A stretch of 64,000 bases of DNA from Corynebacterium sp. (GCA_030530985.1 JAUMTX010000010.1:1-64000); one strand, 5' to 3'. Shown: positions 1 through 9,397, counted from the stretch's first letter. Notes: generated by a model not told the origin, from the sequence alone. Numbers and translations are program-made.

Positions 1-403
1 TCGCAGCTGGCTTTGCGGACTCAGCTGGGCTTGCTGGCTTTGGTGCAGGCTTAGCAGCAGGCGTCGCTGCCTCTGCTGGGCTCGCAGCAGGCTTAGCTGC
101 TGGCTTTGCAGCTGGCTTAGCGGCAGGCTTCGCTGCCTCTGCTTCTGCTGGCTTTGCTGCAGCCTTGGTGGTCTTCTTTGCGGCTGGCTTCGCTGGCTTT
201 TCAGCTGCGTTTTCTGCCTTTTCCGCTGGGGCATTGCCGCCAATCTTGGCGTAATGCTCTTCCATCTTCTTTACCACTGGGGATTCAATGGTGGAAGATG
301 CGGTCTTAACAAACTCGCCCTGCTCCTTGAGAGTGGCAAGCAGTTCCTTACTGGTTACGCCGAGCTTCTTTGCAAGCTCATGGACACGTAGCTTTCCGGG
401 CAC
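1..403 (-). CDS. infB: Translation initiation factor IF-2, N-terminal part (runs off the window)
   Basis: IF-2 is the GTPase that brings initiator tRNA to the 30S subunit. Only the first 134 residues lie here. The start is a GTG at 401-403, preceded on the minus strand by AGGAGAAT, a good ribosome binding site. Residues 1-50 ([20 protein letters not shown]...) are the small helical N-terminal domain typical of bacterial IF-2. After about residue 60 the sequence becomes a low-complexity Ala/Pro/Lys linker with repeated [12 protein letters not shown] units, as in actinobacterial IF-2. The G domain must lie beyond position 1. It follows ylxR, nusA and rimP on the same strand, the standard nusA-infB operon order. 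Confidence 0.95.
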   Translation of the reverse strand, partial: MPGKLRVHELAKKLGVTSKELLATLKEQGEFVKTASSTIESPVVKKMEEHYAKIGGNAPAEKAENAAEKPAKPAAKKTTKAAAKPAEAEAAKPAAKPAAKPAAKPAASPAEAATPAAKPAPKPASPAESAKPAA

Positions 404-508
404 TATTCTCCTAATTCCTGAAGCTCTGGGGCCAGAAATTGGTGTGGCCACAGGCTTCTATGTGATCGCGTTGACGTTCATCGCTGATGCTTCATCGTAG
501 TGTGCTCA

Positions 509-805
509 TCAGTGGTCGGTCTTTCTCTTTTCTTCGATGTACTCACGTACTGCACTGGTATCAATGTTTCCATTGACGCGCAGCGCACGCCCAAAGGCGT
601 TCTTCCTCGTGGCAATTGCATAGGACTCGGGGGTGGGTTCAATCCACGCGCCCCGGCCTGGCGCTTTCTTTTTAGCGTCAGGTACGGCATAGAAATCCCC
701 GTCAATCTCCTGCGCAACTATGCGCAGTAGGCTGGTTACGGGAGCTTTCCGACGTGTGGCAATACACATCCGCTCAGGAATACGTTGCGTGTGCGTCACC
801 AACAC
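509..805 (-). CDS. ylxR: YlxR/RnpM-family nucleic-acid-binding protein
   Basis: A 98-residue basic protein between nusA and infB, the conserved position of YlxR (DUF448). The family signature RMCIATRRKAP is at about residues 12-22, followed by LLRIV, then GRGAWI and the C-terminal NAFGRALRV motif. Members bind RNA; the Bacillus protein has been linked to RNase P modulation. The exact role here is inferred from family and position. An initiation codon nearer the RMCI motif is possible, because the first ten residues are not conserved in the family. Confidence 0.9.
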   Translation of the reverse strand: MLVTHTQRIPERMCIATRRKAPVTSLLRIVAQEIDGDFYAVPDAKKKAPGRGAWIEPTPESYAIATRKNAFGRALRVNGNIDTSAVREYIEEKRKTDH

Positions 806-886
806 CCCTCAAAGTCCAGACAATACCGACTATTAATATTAGAGTATTGCCAGCTTTCATGCAATTATAGGCGCCTTCGCAGGCTC

Positions 887-1882
887 CTATTCGGCGTCAG
901 AGTGAATATCAATCTTCCAGCCGGTGAGGCGAGCCGCCAGGCGGGCATTCTGTCCTTCACGGCCAATGGCCAAGGACAGCTGGTAGTCCGGAACAGTCAC
1001 GCGGGCGCGCTGCTCTTCCAGGCTCAGGATTTCTACCTTGACTACACGGGATGGGGCAAGGGCATTGCCCACATACTTTGCTGGGTCCTCGTTATAGTCA
1101 ATAATGTCAATCTTTTCGCCGCCCAGGTCACGGGAGATCGCATCAATGCGCTTGCCGCGTGGGCCAATGCAGGCACCCTTGGCATTCAAGCCACGGTCCT
1201 TGGCGCGCACAGCAATCTTGGTGCGGTGACCAGCTTCACGGGCGATGGACACAATTTCCACTCGCTCGGAGGCAACCTCAGGGATTTCCAGCTTGAACAA
1301 ACCGGAGACCATTTCTGGGTGGGTGCGAGACAGGGTGATGTCCACAGCATTTGGGTGGCGGTGAACGCTGACCACATAGCACTTAATGCGCTGGCCATGG
1401 CGCAGTTCCTCACCTGGAATCTGCTCATTTGGCAGCAGGTAGCCTTCACAGAAGTCGCGCTCAGAACCGATGCGTACCTTCACAATGCCCTTGGCATTAG
1501 CAATGGCATCTGCTTCAACCACACCAGACACCACGCTGCGCTCCAGTGGCGCATACTGGTCGAAGGTGCGGTCCACATCGGAGCGCTTAATCACACTGGC
1601 CACAGTGTGGCGCACCACGCTAAAAGCATTAACCGCGAAGTTCCATGGGGTCACATCGCGCTCAGAGATAATGGTGCCATCCTCATCTTCCTTGAAGAGA
1701 ATGACAGAGACCTCGCCTGTCTCCTGATCGATGTCGATTCGTACTTTTTCATTAGCACCCATTGGGGTGCCATATTCATGGTAGGTGTGAAGAAGCGCGC
1801 GCCCAATGCGCTGCTGCAGGTCTTCAAAACCAATTCCATGTTCTTCTTCGATAGCACGGAGAGCCGCAAGATCGATATTCAC
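887..1882 (-). CDS. nusA: Transcription termination/antitermination factor NusA
   Basis: A 331-residue NusA, the RNA polymerase-associated factor that modulates pausing, termination and antitermination. The order is an N-terminal RNAP-binding domain (residues 1-110), an S1 domain (about 125-200), then KH1 and KH2. The KH loops are visible as GACIGPRGKRIDAI and LAIGREGQNARLAARLTGW near the C terminus. It lacks the acidic C-terminal repeats of E. coli NusA, as is normal for actinobacteria. The start is a GTG at 1880-1882 with AAAGGG upstream. It lies 34 nt downstream of rimP and is probably cotranscribed. Confidence 0.97.
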   Translation of the reverse strand: MNIDLAALRAIEEEHGIGFEDLQQRIGRALLHTYHEYGTPMGANEKVRIDIDQETGEVSVILFKEDEDGTIISERDVTPWNFAVNAFSVVRHTVASVIKRSDVDRTFDQYAPLERSVVSGVVEADAIANAKGIVKVRIGSERDFCEGYLLPNEQIPGEELRHGQRIKCYVVSVHRHPNAVDITLSRTHPEMVSGLFKLEIPEVASERVEIVSIAREAGHRTKIAVRAKDRGLNAKGACIGPRGKRIDAISRDLGGEKIDIIDYNEDPAKYVGNALAPSRVVKVEILSLEEQRARVTVPDYQLSLAIGREGQNARLAARLTGWKIDIHSDAE

Positions 1883-1916
1883 TTATACCCTTTCAGTTGT
1901 ACGATTTAGTTGTGGA

Positions 1917-2465
1917 TTATTCGGCGGTAATCTGCGCCTCTGCTTCTGCAAAGTCGAGTTCCACCAGTGCTCGCTGTTCCGCCGGGGCTTCCTTGAATTC
2001 CACTTCAACGACAGCGCCCGCCAGTTCGGCTAGCGACAACTTGTCCAGTTTAGCACTCTTTTTTGCAATTTCAACTGCAATAATATTCTCTTCGGCCTCA
2101 TCCATCGCACCAATGCGATACTTCTTGCCTTCGTGGCTAATGAGGCGCCCACGGTTCTGACGGAAGTGACGTGGCTTGACCAATGGCCTATCCACACCAG
2201 GGGTGCCTACTTCGAGGTTATAGGCCTCGGGCAGTCGAATCTCCCCCTTTTCTTCAGCCAGGTCCAGCGCTTCACCACAGAGCCTGCCAAAATCTACGCA
2301 GGCATCCAGGTCTGGTCGTTCTTCTGCATCGATGAAGATTCGAATGACACTTTTCTTTCCCGCATTATTGAATGTGAGGTTATCAATGTCCAGGCCATTC
2401 TCGGCAGCCAGTGGTTCGAGAATTGCTAGGAGCGCAGACACGCGGTCGGTTTTATTTTCAGCCAT
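1917..2465 (-). CDS. rimP: Ribosome maturation factor RimP
   Basis: A 182-residue member of the RimP (YhbC/DUF150) family, needed for 30S subunit maturation. Features are the N-terminal alpha/beta domain with NGLDIDNL, then YNLEVGTPGVDRPL, a family signature at about residue 85, and an SH3-like C-terminal half (GRLISHEGKKYRIG). The ATG at 2463-2465 has no strong ribosome binding site, and its promoter appears to overlap that of the divergent gene at 2491. It is the first gene of the rimP-nusA-ylxR-infB operon. Confidence 0.95.
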   Translation of the reverse strand: MAENKTDRVSALLAILEPLAAENGLDIDNLTFNNAGKKSVIRIFIDAEERPDLDACVDFGRLCGEALDLAEEKGEIRLPEAYNLEVGTPGVDRPLVKPRHFRQNRGRLISHEGKKYRIGAMDEAEENIIAVEIAKKSAKLDKLSLAELAGAVVEVEFKEAPAEQRALVELDFAEAEAQITAE

Positions 2466-2470
2466 GCCCC

Positions 2471-2490
2471 TAGCTTAGTAGACTATAAGC
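2471..2490. promoter_or_regulatory. Overlapping divergent promoters of rimP and the 2491 lipoprotein
   Basis: Only 25 bases separate the two divergent start codons. On the plus strand TAGACT (2479-2484) ends 6 bases before the GTG at 2491, which suggests a leaderless transcript. On the minus strand TATAGT (complement of 2482-2487) faces rimP. The two -10 hexamers overlap, so the promoters probably exclude each other. This is inferred from sequence pattern only. Confidence 0.45.
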
Positions 2491-3258
2491 GTGCAACGCC
2501 TACAAATCCTGCCCCTCGCCCTTGTCCTTTCTGCATCTGTGCTGGTTGGTTGCTCTAGCCGCACGGAGCCTTCTCCTGATCCAACTTTGGTTCTTTTGGC
2601 TCTTTCTGCCCAGTCTGATGGTCGTGTGGAGCAATCCACCGAGCTTTTCGACGAAATCCAACGTCTCTGTGGTCATCTCCCCAATGATGAACGCCCAGCT
2701 TCCTGTACCGAGCAGACTATTCTTGAGTCCGCCTCTCTACCCCAGCCCCAGGATCTGAATGCGGCTGCCGCCCAGATTCGCCAGCTTGCCACCGCTGTTC
2801 CTGCAAGTTCGCGTGGTCTTATTGCCCGCCAGTATCAGCAGCTCATCCAGCTGGGTGCTGCTAATCCCCCAGCTGATTTGAGCCTCCAGGTGGCTTCTTC
2901 TACTAATACGCAGGATATTAATGCAATTAAGGAGGCTCTCAACTGGGAGTATTCCGTTATTGCCGGCCTGTCTATTGCTTCGGCCTATACCAGCGCTGAT
3001 CTGAATTCTGTGATGAATATTCACCGCGATATTGCCCAGTATCTCACTCATCTTTTGGATTCTGCTGGTATTGAGGCCCCTGTTGCCAGCCCTGGCTATA
3101 CCTTTAATGAGGTAACCCCGACTGATGCCGCCTCAGCTGATGCGTTCCTTGCCGAGGTCACCTCTCAGGCCCCTAATCTATGGCTCAATGCAGCCGAGAA
3201 TGCCCAGTCTTCCCAGTGGTATTCCGCCATTCTCTGGGCCCTGGGCACCGTTTCTTAA
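2491..3258 (+). CDS. Lipoprotein with DUF4439 ferritin-like domain
   Basis: A 255-residue secreted protein with an N-terminal signal and lipobox LVGC (Cys21). The C-terminal half (about residues 145-255) resembles DUF4439, a ferritin-like helical domain seen in actinobacteria next to rimP: ALNWEYSVIAGLSIASAYT, then HRDIAQYLTHLL. The middle (about 60-130) is helical. No metal-binding EXXH pair typical of true ferritins was recognised, so iron storage should not be assumed. The GTG start at 2491 is preceded directly by a -10-like hexamer. The domain call is from memory of the family; function is unknown. Confidence 0.75.
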   Translation: MQRLQILPLALVLSASVLVGCSSRTEPSPDPTLVLLALSAQSDGRVEQSTELFDEIQRLCGHLPNDERPASCTEQTILESASLPQPQDLNAAAAQIRQLATAVPASSRGLIARQYQQLIQLGAANPPADLSLQVASSTNTQDINAIKEALNWEYSVIAGLSIASAYTSADLNSVMNIHRDIAQYLTHLLDSAGIEAPVASPGYTFNEVTPTDAASADAFLAEVTSQAPNLWLNAAENAQSSQWYSAILWALGTVS

Positions 3259-3264
3259 TCCCAC

Positions 3265-4044
3265 TTAGATTGGCTGCCAGCCCGGCTTGTTATTGTAGGC
3301 AAAGGCATAGTATTCCACGAATTTCAGCTTAGATGCTGCCGCCTCATCCACAATAAAGGTGGCGTGATTATGCATCTGCAGGATGGAGGCTGGGCAGAAG
3401 GCAGCCACTGGCCCTTCCACTGCATTGGCCACTGCCTCTGCTTTGCCCGCACCGGTGGCTAGCAGCATGACATGCCGCGCCTCGGAGATTGTGCCCAGGC
3501 CTTGGGTGAGCACGTGGATTGGTACCTCTGCTTCGGATCCGAAGAAGCGCGCATTATCTTTAATGGTCTGCGGGTGCAGGGTTTTGAGCCTTGTGCGGGA
3601 TCGCAGGCTGGATCCTGGTTCATTGAATCCAATATGCCCATCTGTACCAATGCCGAGTAGTTGAATGTCGATGCCCCCTACCCTGCGGATTTCATCATCA
3701 TAGACTCGTCCGGCTGCGGTTGGGTTTGGGCTTGTCCCATCGGGGCTGAGCACCAGGGCATCATCTATATCCACATGGTTGGTAAATTCCCTGCGAATGG
3801 TGCTGTAATAGGACTGTTCGTGGTCCTTTGGCAGATCCACATATTCATCCAGTAGGAAGGCTCGCGCCTGGGCGAAGGATAGCCCTTCTTCCTTATGGCG
3901 GCGAATGAGTTCTTTATACATTCCCACCGGGGTGGATCCTGTTGCTAATCCAAGGGTGGTTCGCCCTTTTCGGATATAGGATTCGAATACATCAGCTGCC
4001 AGGCGGGCGACTTCCTGGGCATCGCGGCAAATAATAACTTCCAT
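3265..4044 (-). CDS. nagB: Glucosamine-6-phosphate deaminase
   Basis: A 259-residue NagB that converts glucosamine-6-phosphate to fructose-6-phosphate and ammonia, feeding amino sugars into glycolysis. Seen are the N-terminal [17 protein letters not shown] phosphate-binding loop (about residues 33-49), the FLLDEYVDL catalytic Asp region (about 63-71) and the [17 protein letters not shown] motif (about 132-148) with the active-site His and Glu. Length is normal. The gene stands alone, with no nagA or PTS gene nearby, and ends just after the convergent lipoprotein gene. Confidence 0.95.
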   Translation of the reverse strand: MEVIICRDAQEVARLAADVFESYIRKGRTTLGLATGSTPVGMYKELIRRHKEEGLSFAQARAFLLDEYVDLPKDHEQSYYSTIRREFTNHVDIDDALVLSPDGTSPNPTAAGRVYDDEIRRVGGIDIQLLGIGTDGHIGFNEPGSSLRSRTRLKTLHPQTIKDNARFFGSEAEVPIHVLTQGLGTISEARHVMLLATGAGKAEAVANAVEGPVAAFCPASILQMHNHATFIVDEAAASKLKFVEYYAFAYNNKPGWQPI

Positions 4045-4065
4045 ACATCCTATTATTGCATAATT

Positions 4066-4755
4066 TTAGTGGTAAAAACGAAAGCACAAACCTTCATAAT
4101 CCCCGAAGTCAATCTCCAATTCGGGGTCGGTTTTCTCCCAGGTGGCATGCAATTCGGACTCTACAATTAAGTTCACTTCCACATTGAATTCTTGCTTGCC
4201 GGGCTTGGCAAATCTCAAGACTTCAGCCATGGCGTCGCTCTTGCCTCGATAATTCTCAAAGCGCACCATATTGATGCCTTGTTCATCGGAGGATTTAAAG
4301 CTATAGGGCCCACTGCCCACCGGCTGTGCCTCCCATGCCGCCCTGCGCATGGGGGTGTCCACCGCATGTTTGGGCACCAGTAGGCGTCCCAAGTCAAAAA
4401 CCCCACTGCGTAGGCGCAGGGTTTCATCAGTCACTATGTCAATATCGGGACTGGCCACCGTGCCTGCCACGGTCCACGCCACATCTTCACTAATAATGCG
4501 GCTACCATCATGGAATCTTCCCGAGGGCCGTATGCGATAGGTGGTCCACCCATCATCGGTGGAGCCTTCAATGAGCACCTCCCCCACTGGCTCAAAGACA
4601 TGCACTTGGACTGGTAGCGCCCGCCAGGCCTCCGGCATATCAATCGGGTAGCTCACGGTCACCACCGGCAGCCCCTTTTCCACTTCCCCTGGACTACCAC
4701 AGGCAGCACAAAGCGCCGCCGATCCCAAGAGTACAAGGAATTGACGGCGCTTCAC
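4066..4755 (-). CDS. Short lipoprotein resembling one lobe of a peptide-binding (SBP_bac_5) protein
   Basis: 229 residues. The N terminus MKRRQFLVLLGSAALCAAC joins a Tat-like RRQFL motif to a lipobox (Cys19), so it is probably exported folded and lipid-anchored. The body matches the N-terminal lobe of family 5 solute-binding proteins: RIRPSGRFHDGSRIISEDVAWT (as FHDG...DV.WT) and QPVGSGPYSF. Family members are usually about 500 residues; this one stops after the first lobe, and no permease or ATPase gene is adjacent. It may be the shrunken remnant of an oligopeptide ABC system or a repurposed single-lobe protein. No frameshifted remainder is visible before nagB. Confidence 0.7.
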   Translation of the reverse strand: MKRRQFLVLLGSAALCAACGSPGEVEKGLPVVTVSYPIDMPEAWRALPVQVHVFEPVGEVLIEGSTDDGWTTYRIRPSGRFHDGSRIISEDVAWTVAGTVASPDIDIVTDETLRLRSGVFDLGRLLVPKHAVDTPMRRAAWEAQPVGSGPYSFKSSDEQGINMVRFENYRGKSDAMAEVLRFAKPGKQEFNVEVNLIVESELHATWEKTDPELEIDFGDYEGLCFRFYH

Positions 4756-4766
4756 AGTCTTAACCT

Positions 4767-6512
4767 TTAGCGGCCAAGAAGAGCACGGATCTCCGCAACA
4801 GCATCCGCATATGCAACCTGACGAGGATTCTCCAAATCCTCGCGTACACGCAGCTCCACATTGCCATCGGCAAAGCTACGGCCCAGAACCACGGTATATG
4901 GCATACCAAGGAGCTCAGCATCCTTGAACTTCACACCAGGGCTCACCTTTGGTCGGTCATCAAAGAGAACATCAATGCCCAGAGCATCCAGCTCAGCAGC
5001 AATCTTCTCTGCAGCTTCCATTGCAGCCGCATCCTTATTAGCGCAGACCACATGCACAGCATATGGGGCCACGCTTACTGGCCAGTTCAGGCCCTTCTCG
5101 TCATAGCGCTGCTCCGCCAGAACAGCAATCAGACGGCTCACACCAATACCATAGGAACCCATGGTTGGGGTGACCTGCTTGCCATTCTCATCCAGGAAGC
5201 CCACACCGAAAGCCTCTGTGTACTTACGACCAAGCTGGAAGATGTGGCCAATCTCAATGCCACGCTCGAGCACCAGCGTGCCCTGGCCTTCTGGCGCTGG
5301 GTCACCTTCACGGATTTCAGCAACCTCAACAAAGCCATCAACCTCAAAGTCACGGCCAGCCACTGCACCAATCACATGGTGCTCGTGCTTATCAGCACCG
5401 GTCACCCATACAGTGCCATCCACTACGCGTGGGTCAGCATAGAGCTTCAGGCCCTGCTCACGAATCGCAACTGGACCAACATAGCCCTTGTGCAGGAAGG
5501 AATTCTTAGCAAAATCCTCTTCGCTGGCCAGTTCCACTGCGGCAGGCTCAAAAGAAGCCTCGAGGCGCTTTTCATCCACTTCACGGTCACCAGGCAATGC
5601 CACAACAGCAAGCTCTGGCTCCTGACCTGGCTGGGTCACCTTAACTACAATGCACTTGAGGGTATCAGCCGCGGTAATCTCATGGCCCAGACCATTGGCC
5701 CACTCAACCAGGGCATCAATGGTGGCACAGTCCTTGGATTCCAATACCTGGGCTGCTGGGGCATTACTGTAGTCCACTGCCTCAGGCACTGGGGTCACAA
5801 CAGCCTCAACATTGGCCGCATAGTCGCCTTCGGTGGCGCGAACAAAGGTGTCTTCACCATTAGGGGAGATTGCCAGGAATTCCTCGGAGGCCGATCCACC
5901 CATTGCGCCGGACATTGCGTGGCAGATGGCGTATTCCACACCCAGGCGGTCAAAAATATTCTGGTATGCCTGACGGTGGCGCTGGTATGCAGCTTCCAAA
6001 CCCTCATCGGTCATGTCGAAGGTATAGGAGTCCTTCATCACAAATTCACGGCCACGAAGGATACCCGCACGTGGGCGCTCCTCATCGCGGTACTTAATCT
6101 GGATTTGGTACAGGGTCAGTGGCAGGTCCTTATAGGAGGAGTACATGTCATTGACCAGCTGGGTGAACATTTCCTCATGGGTTGGGCCGAGCAGGTAGTC
6201 GGCACCCTTGCGGTCCTTGAGGCGGAAGAGTGCGTCACCGTATTCGGTCCAGCGGTTGGTCTGCTCATATGGCTCGCGTGGCAGCAAGCCTGGGATCAGA
6301 ATCTCCTGTCCACCAATATTATTCATTTCCTCGCGAACAATATTCTCAATCTTGGAGAGAATTCGCAGGCCCAGCGGCAGCCAGGTGTACACACCTGGGG
6401 CTACGCGGCGAATATAGCCGGCGCGAACAAGTAGCTTATGACTTGGTACTTCAGCATCTGCTGGATCCTCGCGCAGGGTGCGCAGGAACATGGTGGACAT
6501 TCGACTAATCAT
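4767..6512 (-). CDS. proS: Prolyl-tRNA synthetase
   Basis: A 581-residue class II synthetase that charges tRNA(Pro). The order is: motif 2/3-type catalytic core, with [17 protein letters not shown] and [20 protein letters not shown]; an inserted editing domain (YbaK-like, about residues 225-390, with [15 protein letters not shown]); a second core segment ending [14 protein letters not shown]; and a C-terminal anticodon-binding domain (about 480-581). This is the bacterial-type long ProRS with cis-editing. The start [20 protein letters not shown] matches the family. It is divergent from yaaA across about 40 bp, with TATAGT facing proS. Confidence 0.97.
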   Translation of the reverse strand: MISRMSTMFLRTLREDPADAEVPSHKLLVRAGYIRRVAPGVYTWLPLGLRILSKIENIVREEMNNIGGQEILIPGLLPREPYEQTNRWTEYGDALFRLKDRKGADYLLGPTHEEMFTQLVNDMYSSYKDLPLTLYQIQIKYRDEERPRAGILRGREFVMKDSYTFDMTDEGLEAAYQRHRQAYQNIFDRLGVEYAICHAMSGAMGGSASEEFLAISPNGEDTFVRATEGDYAANVEAVVTPVPEAVDYSNAPAAQVLESKDCATIDALVEWANGLGHEITAADTLKCIVVKVTQPGQEPELAVVALPGDREVDEKRLEASFEPAAVELASEEDFAKNSFLHKGYVGPVAIREQGLKLYADPRVVDGTVWVTGADKHEHHVIGAVAGRDFEVDGFVEVAEIREGDPAPEGQGTLVLERGIEIGHIFQLGRKYTEAFGVGFLDENGKQVTPTMGSYGIGVSRLIAVLAEQRYDEKGLNWPVSVAPYAVHVVCANKDAAAMEAAEKIAAELDALGIDVLFDDRPKVSPGVKFKDAELLGMPYTVVLGRSFADGNVELRVREDLENPRQVAYADAVAEIRALLGR

Positions 6513-6552
6513 AAGACACTACTATACAGTAAAGCTCGCTATAATTGGGCTC
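6513..6552. promoter_or_regulatory. Divergent proS/yaaA promoter region
   Basis: TATAAT at 6540-6545 ends 7 nt before the yaaA ATG at 6553, so the yaaA transcript is probably leaderless. On the minus strand TATAGT (within 6522-6532) faces proS. The interval is 40 bp long. Confidence 0.5.
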
Positions 6553-7278
6553 ATGCTCATCATCCTTCCTCCCTCTGAAACTAAGGCCTGGGGAACCATC
6601 GAATCCCCTATTAATTTCGATAGTCTCTCTTTCCCCAGCCTCAACCCGACTCGTGAGGAAGTTGCCCATGACCTGGTAAGTTTGTGCCAGGATCCCGAGC
6701 AGGCAGTTAATGTCCTCAAGTTGAGCGCCCGTATGCGCGATGAGGTCACGGCCAATACTCAATTGCTTTCGGCCGCAACCAGCCCTGCCATTTCTCTCTA
6801 CACCGGCGTGCTTTACGACGCCCTCTCACCTACGTCCCTCTCCCCCAGCGCCCGTGATGCCCTTAAGTCGAAGGTCGCCATTGCCTCTGCTCTTTTTGGT
6901 TTGAGCATGGCGGAGGATCTTATTCCCCATTACCGTCTGGCTGCGGGTGCTAAGTTCAATCTGACTAAGCGCTGGCGCGGCAAGCTTACCGAGGCCCTCA
7001 ATGAGGCCCAGTCTGGCTTGGTTATTGATATGCGTTCGAAGGCCTACCAGAAGCTTGATGATCTCAGTGGCTATGAGGGCGAGCTGTGCACTATCAAGGT
7101 GGTTAATGAGAAGACGGGTACGTCTATTTCTCATAGTTCCAAGAAGCACAAGGGCTTGTTGAGTCGCCGCATTATGGAGGATTGCCCGGGTGTTGACTCT
7201 ATTGCCGATTTGCTTGCCGCTATCGACAATCTTGAGCAAAACCCGGAGGATCCTTCGGAGCTTCTCTACAAGGTTTAG
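6553..7278 (+). CDS. yaaA: YaaA family peroxide stress protein (DUF328)
   Basis: A 241-residue protein starting MLIILPPSETKAWG, the diagnostic N terminus of the YaaA/DUF328 family, whose E. coli member lowers free iron and protects DNA during peroxide stress. The body carries LYTGVLYDAL, FGLSMAEDLIPHYRLAAG and a C-terminal KKHKGLLSRRIMED segment, all family positions. A longer frame begins at 6478, but its first 25 residues are not family-like and overlap proS. The ATG at 6553 is preceded by a perfect TATAAT, so it is the better start. Confidence 0.88.
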   Translation: MLIILPPSETKAWGTIESPINFDSLSFPSLNPTREEVAHDLVSLCQDPEQAVNVLKLSARMRDEVTANTQLLSAATSPAISLYTGVLYDALSPTSLSPSARDALKSKVAIASALFGLSMAEDLIPHYRLAAGAKFNLTKRWRGKLTEALNEAQSGLVIDMRSKAYQKLDDLSGYEGELCTIKVVNEKTGTSISHSSKKHKGLLSRRIMEDCPGVDSIADLLAAIDNLEQNPEDPSELLYKV

Positions 7279-8675
7279 GCCTCTTGCGAGGCTTTCTCAG
7301 CCTTCCTGCCTTCAGCCACATCTTCTGGTGTGAATCGCACACCAATGGCTGCAATGACCAAGACTACTGCTGCTAGTCCTGCACAGATGAGCAGACTATC
7401 CGGGTAAGCTTCACCGACCTTATATGCGTGGCTGCCGTCCAGGCTTGCCATCCTATTGGTGGTGTAGGCAGTTACCGCTGCGAGACCAATGGGGCCACCT
7501 AGGGTTTGGGAGACCAGGCTGGTGGCGGTCAGTGGGCCCACCTTATCGGATTGGACACCTGCCACTACCGATACTGTGAGTGGAATGAGCACCATGCCCA
7601 GGCCGATTCCGATCACCATAATGGCTGGGAAGAGATTGGCCCAGTAGGTGGCATCCTCATTGAGCGTGGATCCATAGACGAATCCCAGAATGAGCACGAG
7701 CGCGCCCGGCACCACAATCATGCGTGGCGCATATTTTTCCACCAGTTTGGATCCCAGTGCCGATCCTGTTCCCAGGGCAAAGGCAAATGGGATAAAGGCG
7801 CAGCCTGCGGTGAGCGGCTCATAGCCCAGGGCGTCTTGAACAAAGTACGCCACCTGCACGGTCATTGCCATGAGCAGTGCACCCACGAGCAGCAGGCAGA
7901 TAAAGACGCAGGCCCTGGAGGCGTGGGTGAATAGACCCAGTGGCAGCACCGCATGAGGCCTCTTGCGCTGGCTAATAAAGAATGCCACCAGCACCACTGC
8001 ACCAATACCCATAATCGGCAGGTTGGTTGCACTAATACCAAAGACCAGCAGTGTGGATCCGGCTGTTGCCAGCAGCGCGCCGCGCACATCCAGGCGCATA
8101 TTGGCCCCATCGGCCAGGCCGCCGCTGCGCAGGGCAAAGAGTCCACCAATGAGAATCAGCGCACCGATTGGCACATTGATGAGGAAGATCCATCGCCAGG
8201 ATGCCTGGGTGAGTGCGCCACCAATGACCAAGCCCAGCACCGATCCCACACCGGTCATCATGGCAAAGACACTAAAGGCCCTGTTTCTTTCCACACCGGC
8301 CCGGAAGGTCACCACAATCAGCGCCATGGCTGTTGGGCTTGCCACGGCCGCACCCATGCCTTGGGCCACGCGGGCTATGAGCAGCACCGCATCCCCATTG
8401 GATAGGCCGCACACCAATGAGGCCACCGTAAAGACCGCCACACCACTGAGGAAGGCTCTCTTTCGACCCCACACATCACCAATGCGGCCACCGAGCAGCA
8501 GCAGGCCACCATAGGCCAAGGCGTAGGCGGTAATCACCCAGGATCGGGCGCTATCGCTAAGCCCTAGTTCTTCCTGGATGCGGGCCAGCGCCAGATTGAC
8601 CACGGTACCATCCAGCACCACCATGAGCTGGAGTGCCGAGATGACAATGAGGGCTAGAATTGGGAATTTTTTCAC
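7275..8675 (-). CDS. MFS transporter, DHA2 (EmrB/QacA-like) 14-TM drug exporter family
   Basis: 466 residues, very hydrophobic, consistent with 14 transmembrane helices. The N terminus has the family motif LDGTVVNLALARI (motif D1 of the 14-TM group), then GRIGDVWGRKRAF (motif A, about residues 63-75) and a motif C-like GVGSVLGLVIGG. These proteins export drugs or metabolites using the proton gradient; the substrate cannot be read from sequence. The GTG start at 8673-8675 overlaps the stop of the upstream methyltransferase gene (GTGA), so the two are translationally coupled. Its 3' end overlaps the end of yaaA by 4 bases. Confidence 0.9.
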   Translation of the reverse strand: MKKFPILALIVISALQLMVVLDGTVVNLALARIQEELGLSDSARSWVITAYALAYGGLLLLGGRIGDVWGRKRAFLSGVAVFTVASLVCGLSNGDAVLLIARVAQGMGAAVASPTAMALIVVTFRAGVERNRAFSVFAMMTGVGSVLGLVIGGALTQASWRWIFLINVPIGALILIGGLFALRSGGLADGANMRLDVRGALLATAGSTLLVFGISATNLPIMGIGAVVLVAFFISQRKRPHAVLPLGLFTHASRACVFICLLLVGALLMAMTVQVAYFVQDALGYEPLTAGCAFIPFAFALGTGSALGSKLVEKYAPRMIVVPGALVLILGFVYGSTLNEDATYWANLFPAIMVIGIGLGMVLIPLTVSVVAGVQSDKVGPLTATSLVSQTLGGPIGLAAVTAYTTNRMASLDGSHAYKVGEAYPDSLLICAGLAAVVLVIAAIGVRFTPEDVAEGRKAEKASQEA

Positions 8676-9397
8676 AGGCCAGCCACCTTGCCAATGACAA
8701 TCACGGCTGGTGGTTTAATCCCATTGGCTTCCATGCACTGCCCCAGGCCGGCCAGGTCGGTGCGGAAGTGTCGTTGGGCTTCCGTGGTGCCTTCCTGAAT
8801 CACAGCCACTGGGGTGGTGTCTTCCATTCCGTGGCTAATGAGTGCCTCAGCAATGGCGCCACTATTTTTCACGCCCATTATCACAACCAGGGTGCCACCG
8901 GTCTGCGCCAGTGCTTCCCAATTATTGAGGGATTGTGGGTGTCCTGGGGGCAGGTGTCCCGAGATGACGGTGAAGTTATGCACCATGCCGCGCACGGTCA
9001 CAGGCACCCCGACTACCTCAGGCACGGAGATTGCACTGGTCACACCAGGAACCACATCCACTGTGAGTCCGGCTTCAACCAGGGCTTCCATTTCTTCAAA
9101 GCCGCGACCAAAGACATATGGGTCGCCACCTTTCAGACGCGCCACCGTCTTGCCCTCCATGGCCTTTTCAATCATGAGCTCATTAATTCGCTCCTGAGCC
9201 ATTTGGCGCCCATAGGGCAGCTTTGATGCATCAATGAGTTCTTTGGACTCCAGGTCCATGTGCTGCGCCAGATACGCAGTAGGGCCAAGATGGTCGGCAA
9301 TAATCACATCGGCTGAGCGTAGTCGCTCCAGGCCACGCAGGGTCAGTAGGTCCCATGCACCAGGGCCGCCACCGATGAGGCTGATTTGGTAGTTCAC
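8672..9397 (-). CDS. cobA: Uroporphyrinogen-III C-methyltransferase (SUMT)
   Basis: A 241-residue tetrapyrrole methylase that makes precorrin-2 from uroporphyrinogen III using S-adenosylmethionine, the entry to sirohaem and cobalamin. Seen are LIGGGPGAWDLLTLRGLERL (as GGGPGA..LLT at residues 9-20), ADVIIADHLG, ARLKGGDPYVFGRG, VVPGVTSA and PVAVIQEGTT. It is a stand-alone SUMT without the CysG dehydrogenase/chelatase or HemD domains. The start is a GTG at 9395-9397. The cob genes at 9586-11441 lie upstream but are separated by a terminator, so this gene probably has its own promoter. Confidence 0.93.
   Translation of the reverse strand: MNYQISLIGGGPGAWDLLTLRGLERLRSADVIIADHLGPTAYLAQHMDLESKELIDASKLPYGRQMAQERINELMIEKAMEGKTVARLKGGDPYVFGRGFEEMEALVEAGLTVDVVPGVTSAISVPEVVGVPVTVRGMVHNFTVISGHLPPGHPQSLNNWEALAQTGGTLVVIMGVKNSGAIAEALISHGMEDTTPVAVIQEGTTEAQRHFRTDLAGLGQCMEANGIKPPAVIVIGKVAGL

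Noticed and set aside
1..240. Tandem-like GCTGGCTT repeats at the window start
   Set aside because: They encode the Ala/Pro/Lys linker of IF-2 and need no separate repeat or mobile-element explanation.
785..1909. 374-residue plus-strand frame opposite nusA
   Set aside because: Antisense shadow of a clear NusA gene, with no recognisable motif.
5052..6434. 460-residue plus-strand frame opposite proS
   Set aside because: Antisense shadow of a clear ProRS gene; composition (His/Trp/Cys-rich) is unlike a real protein.
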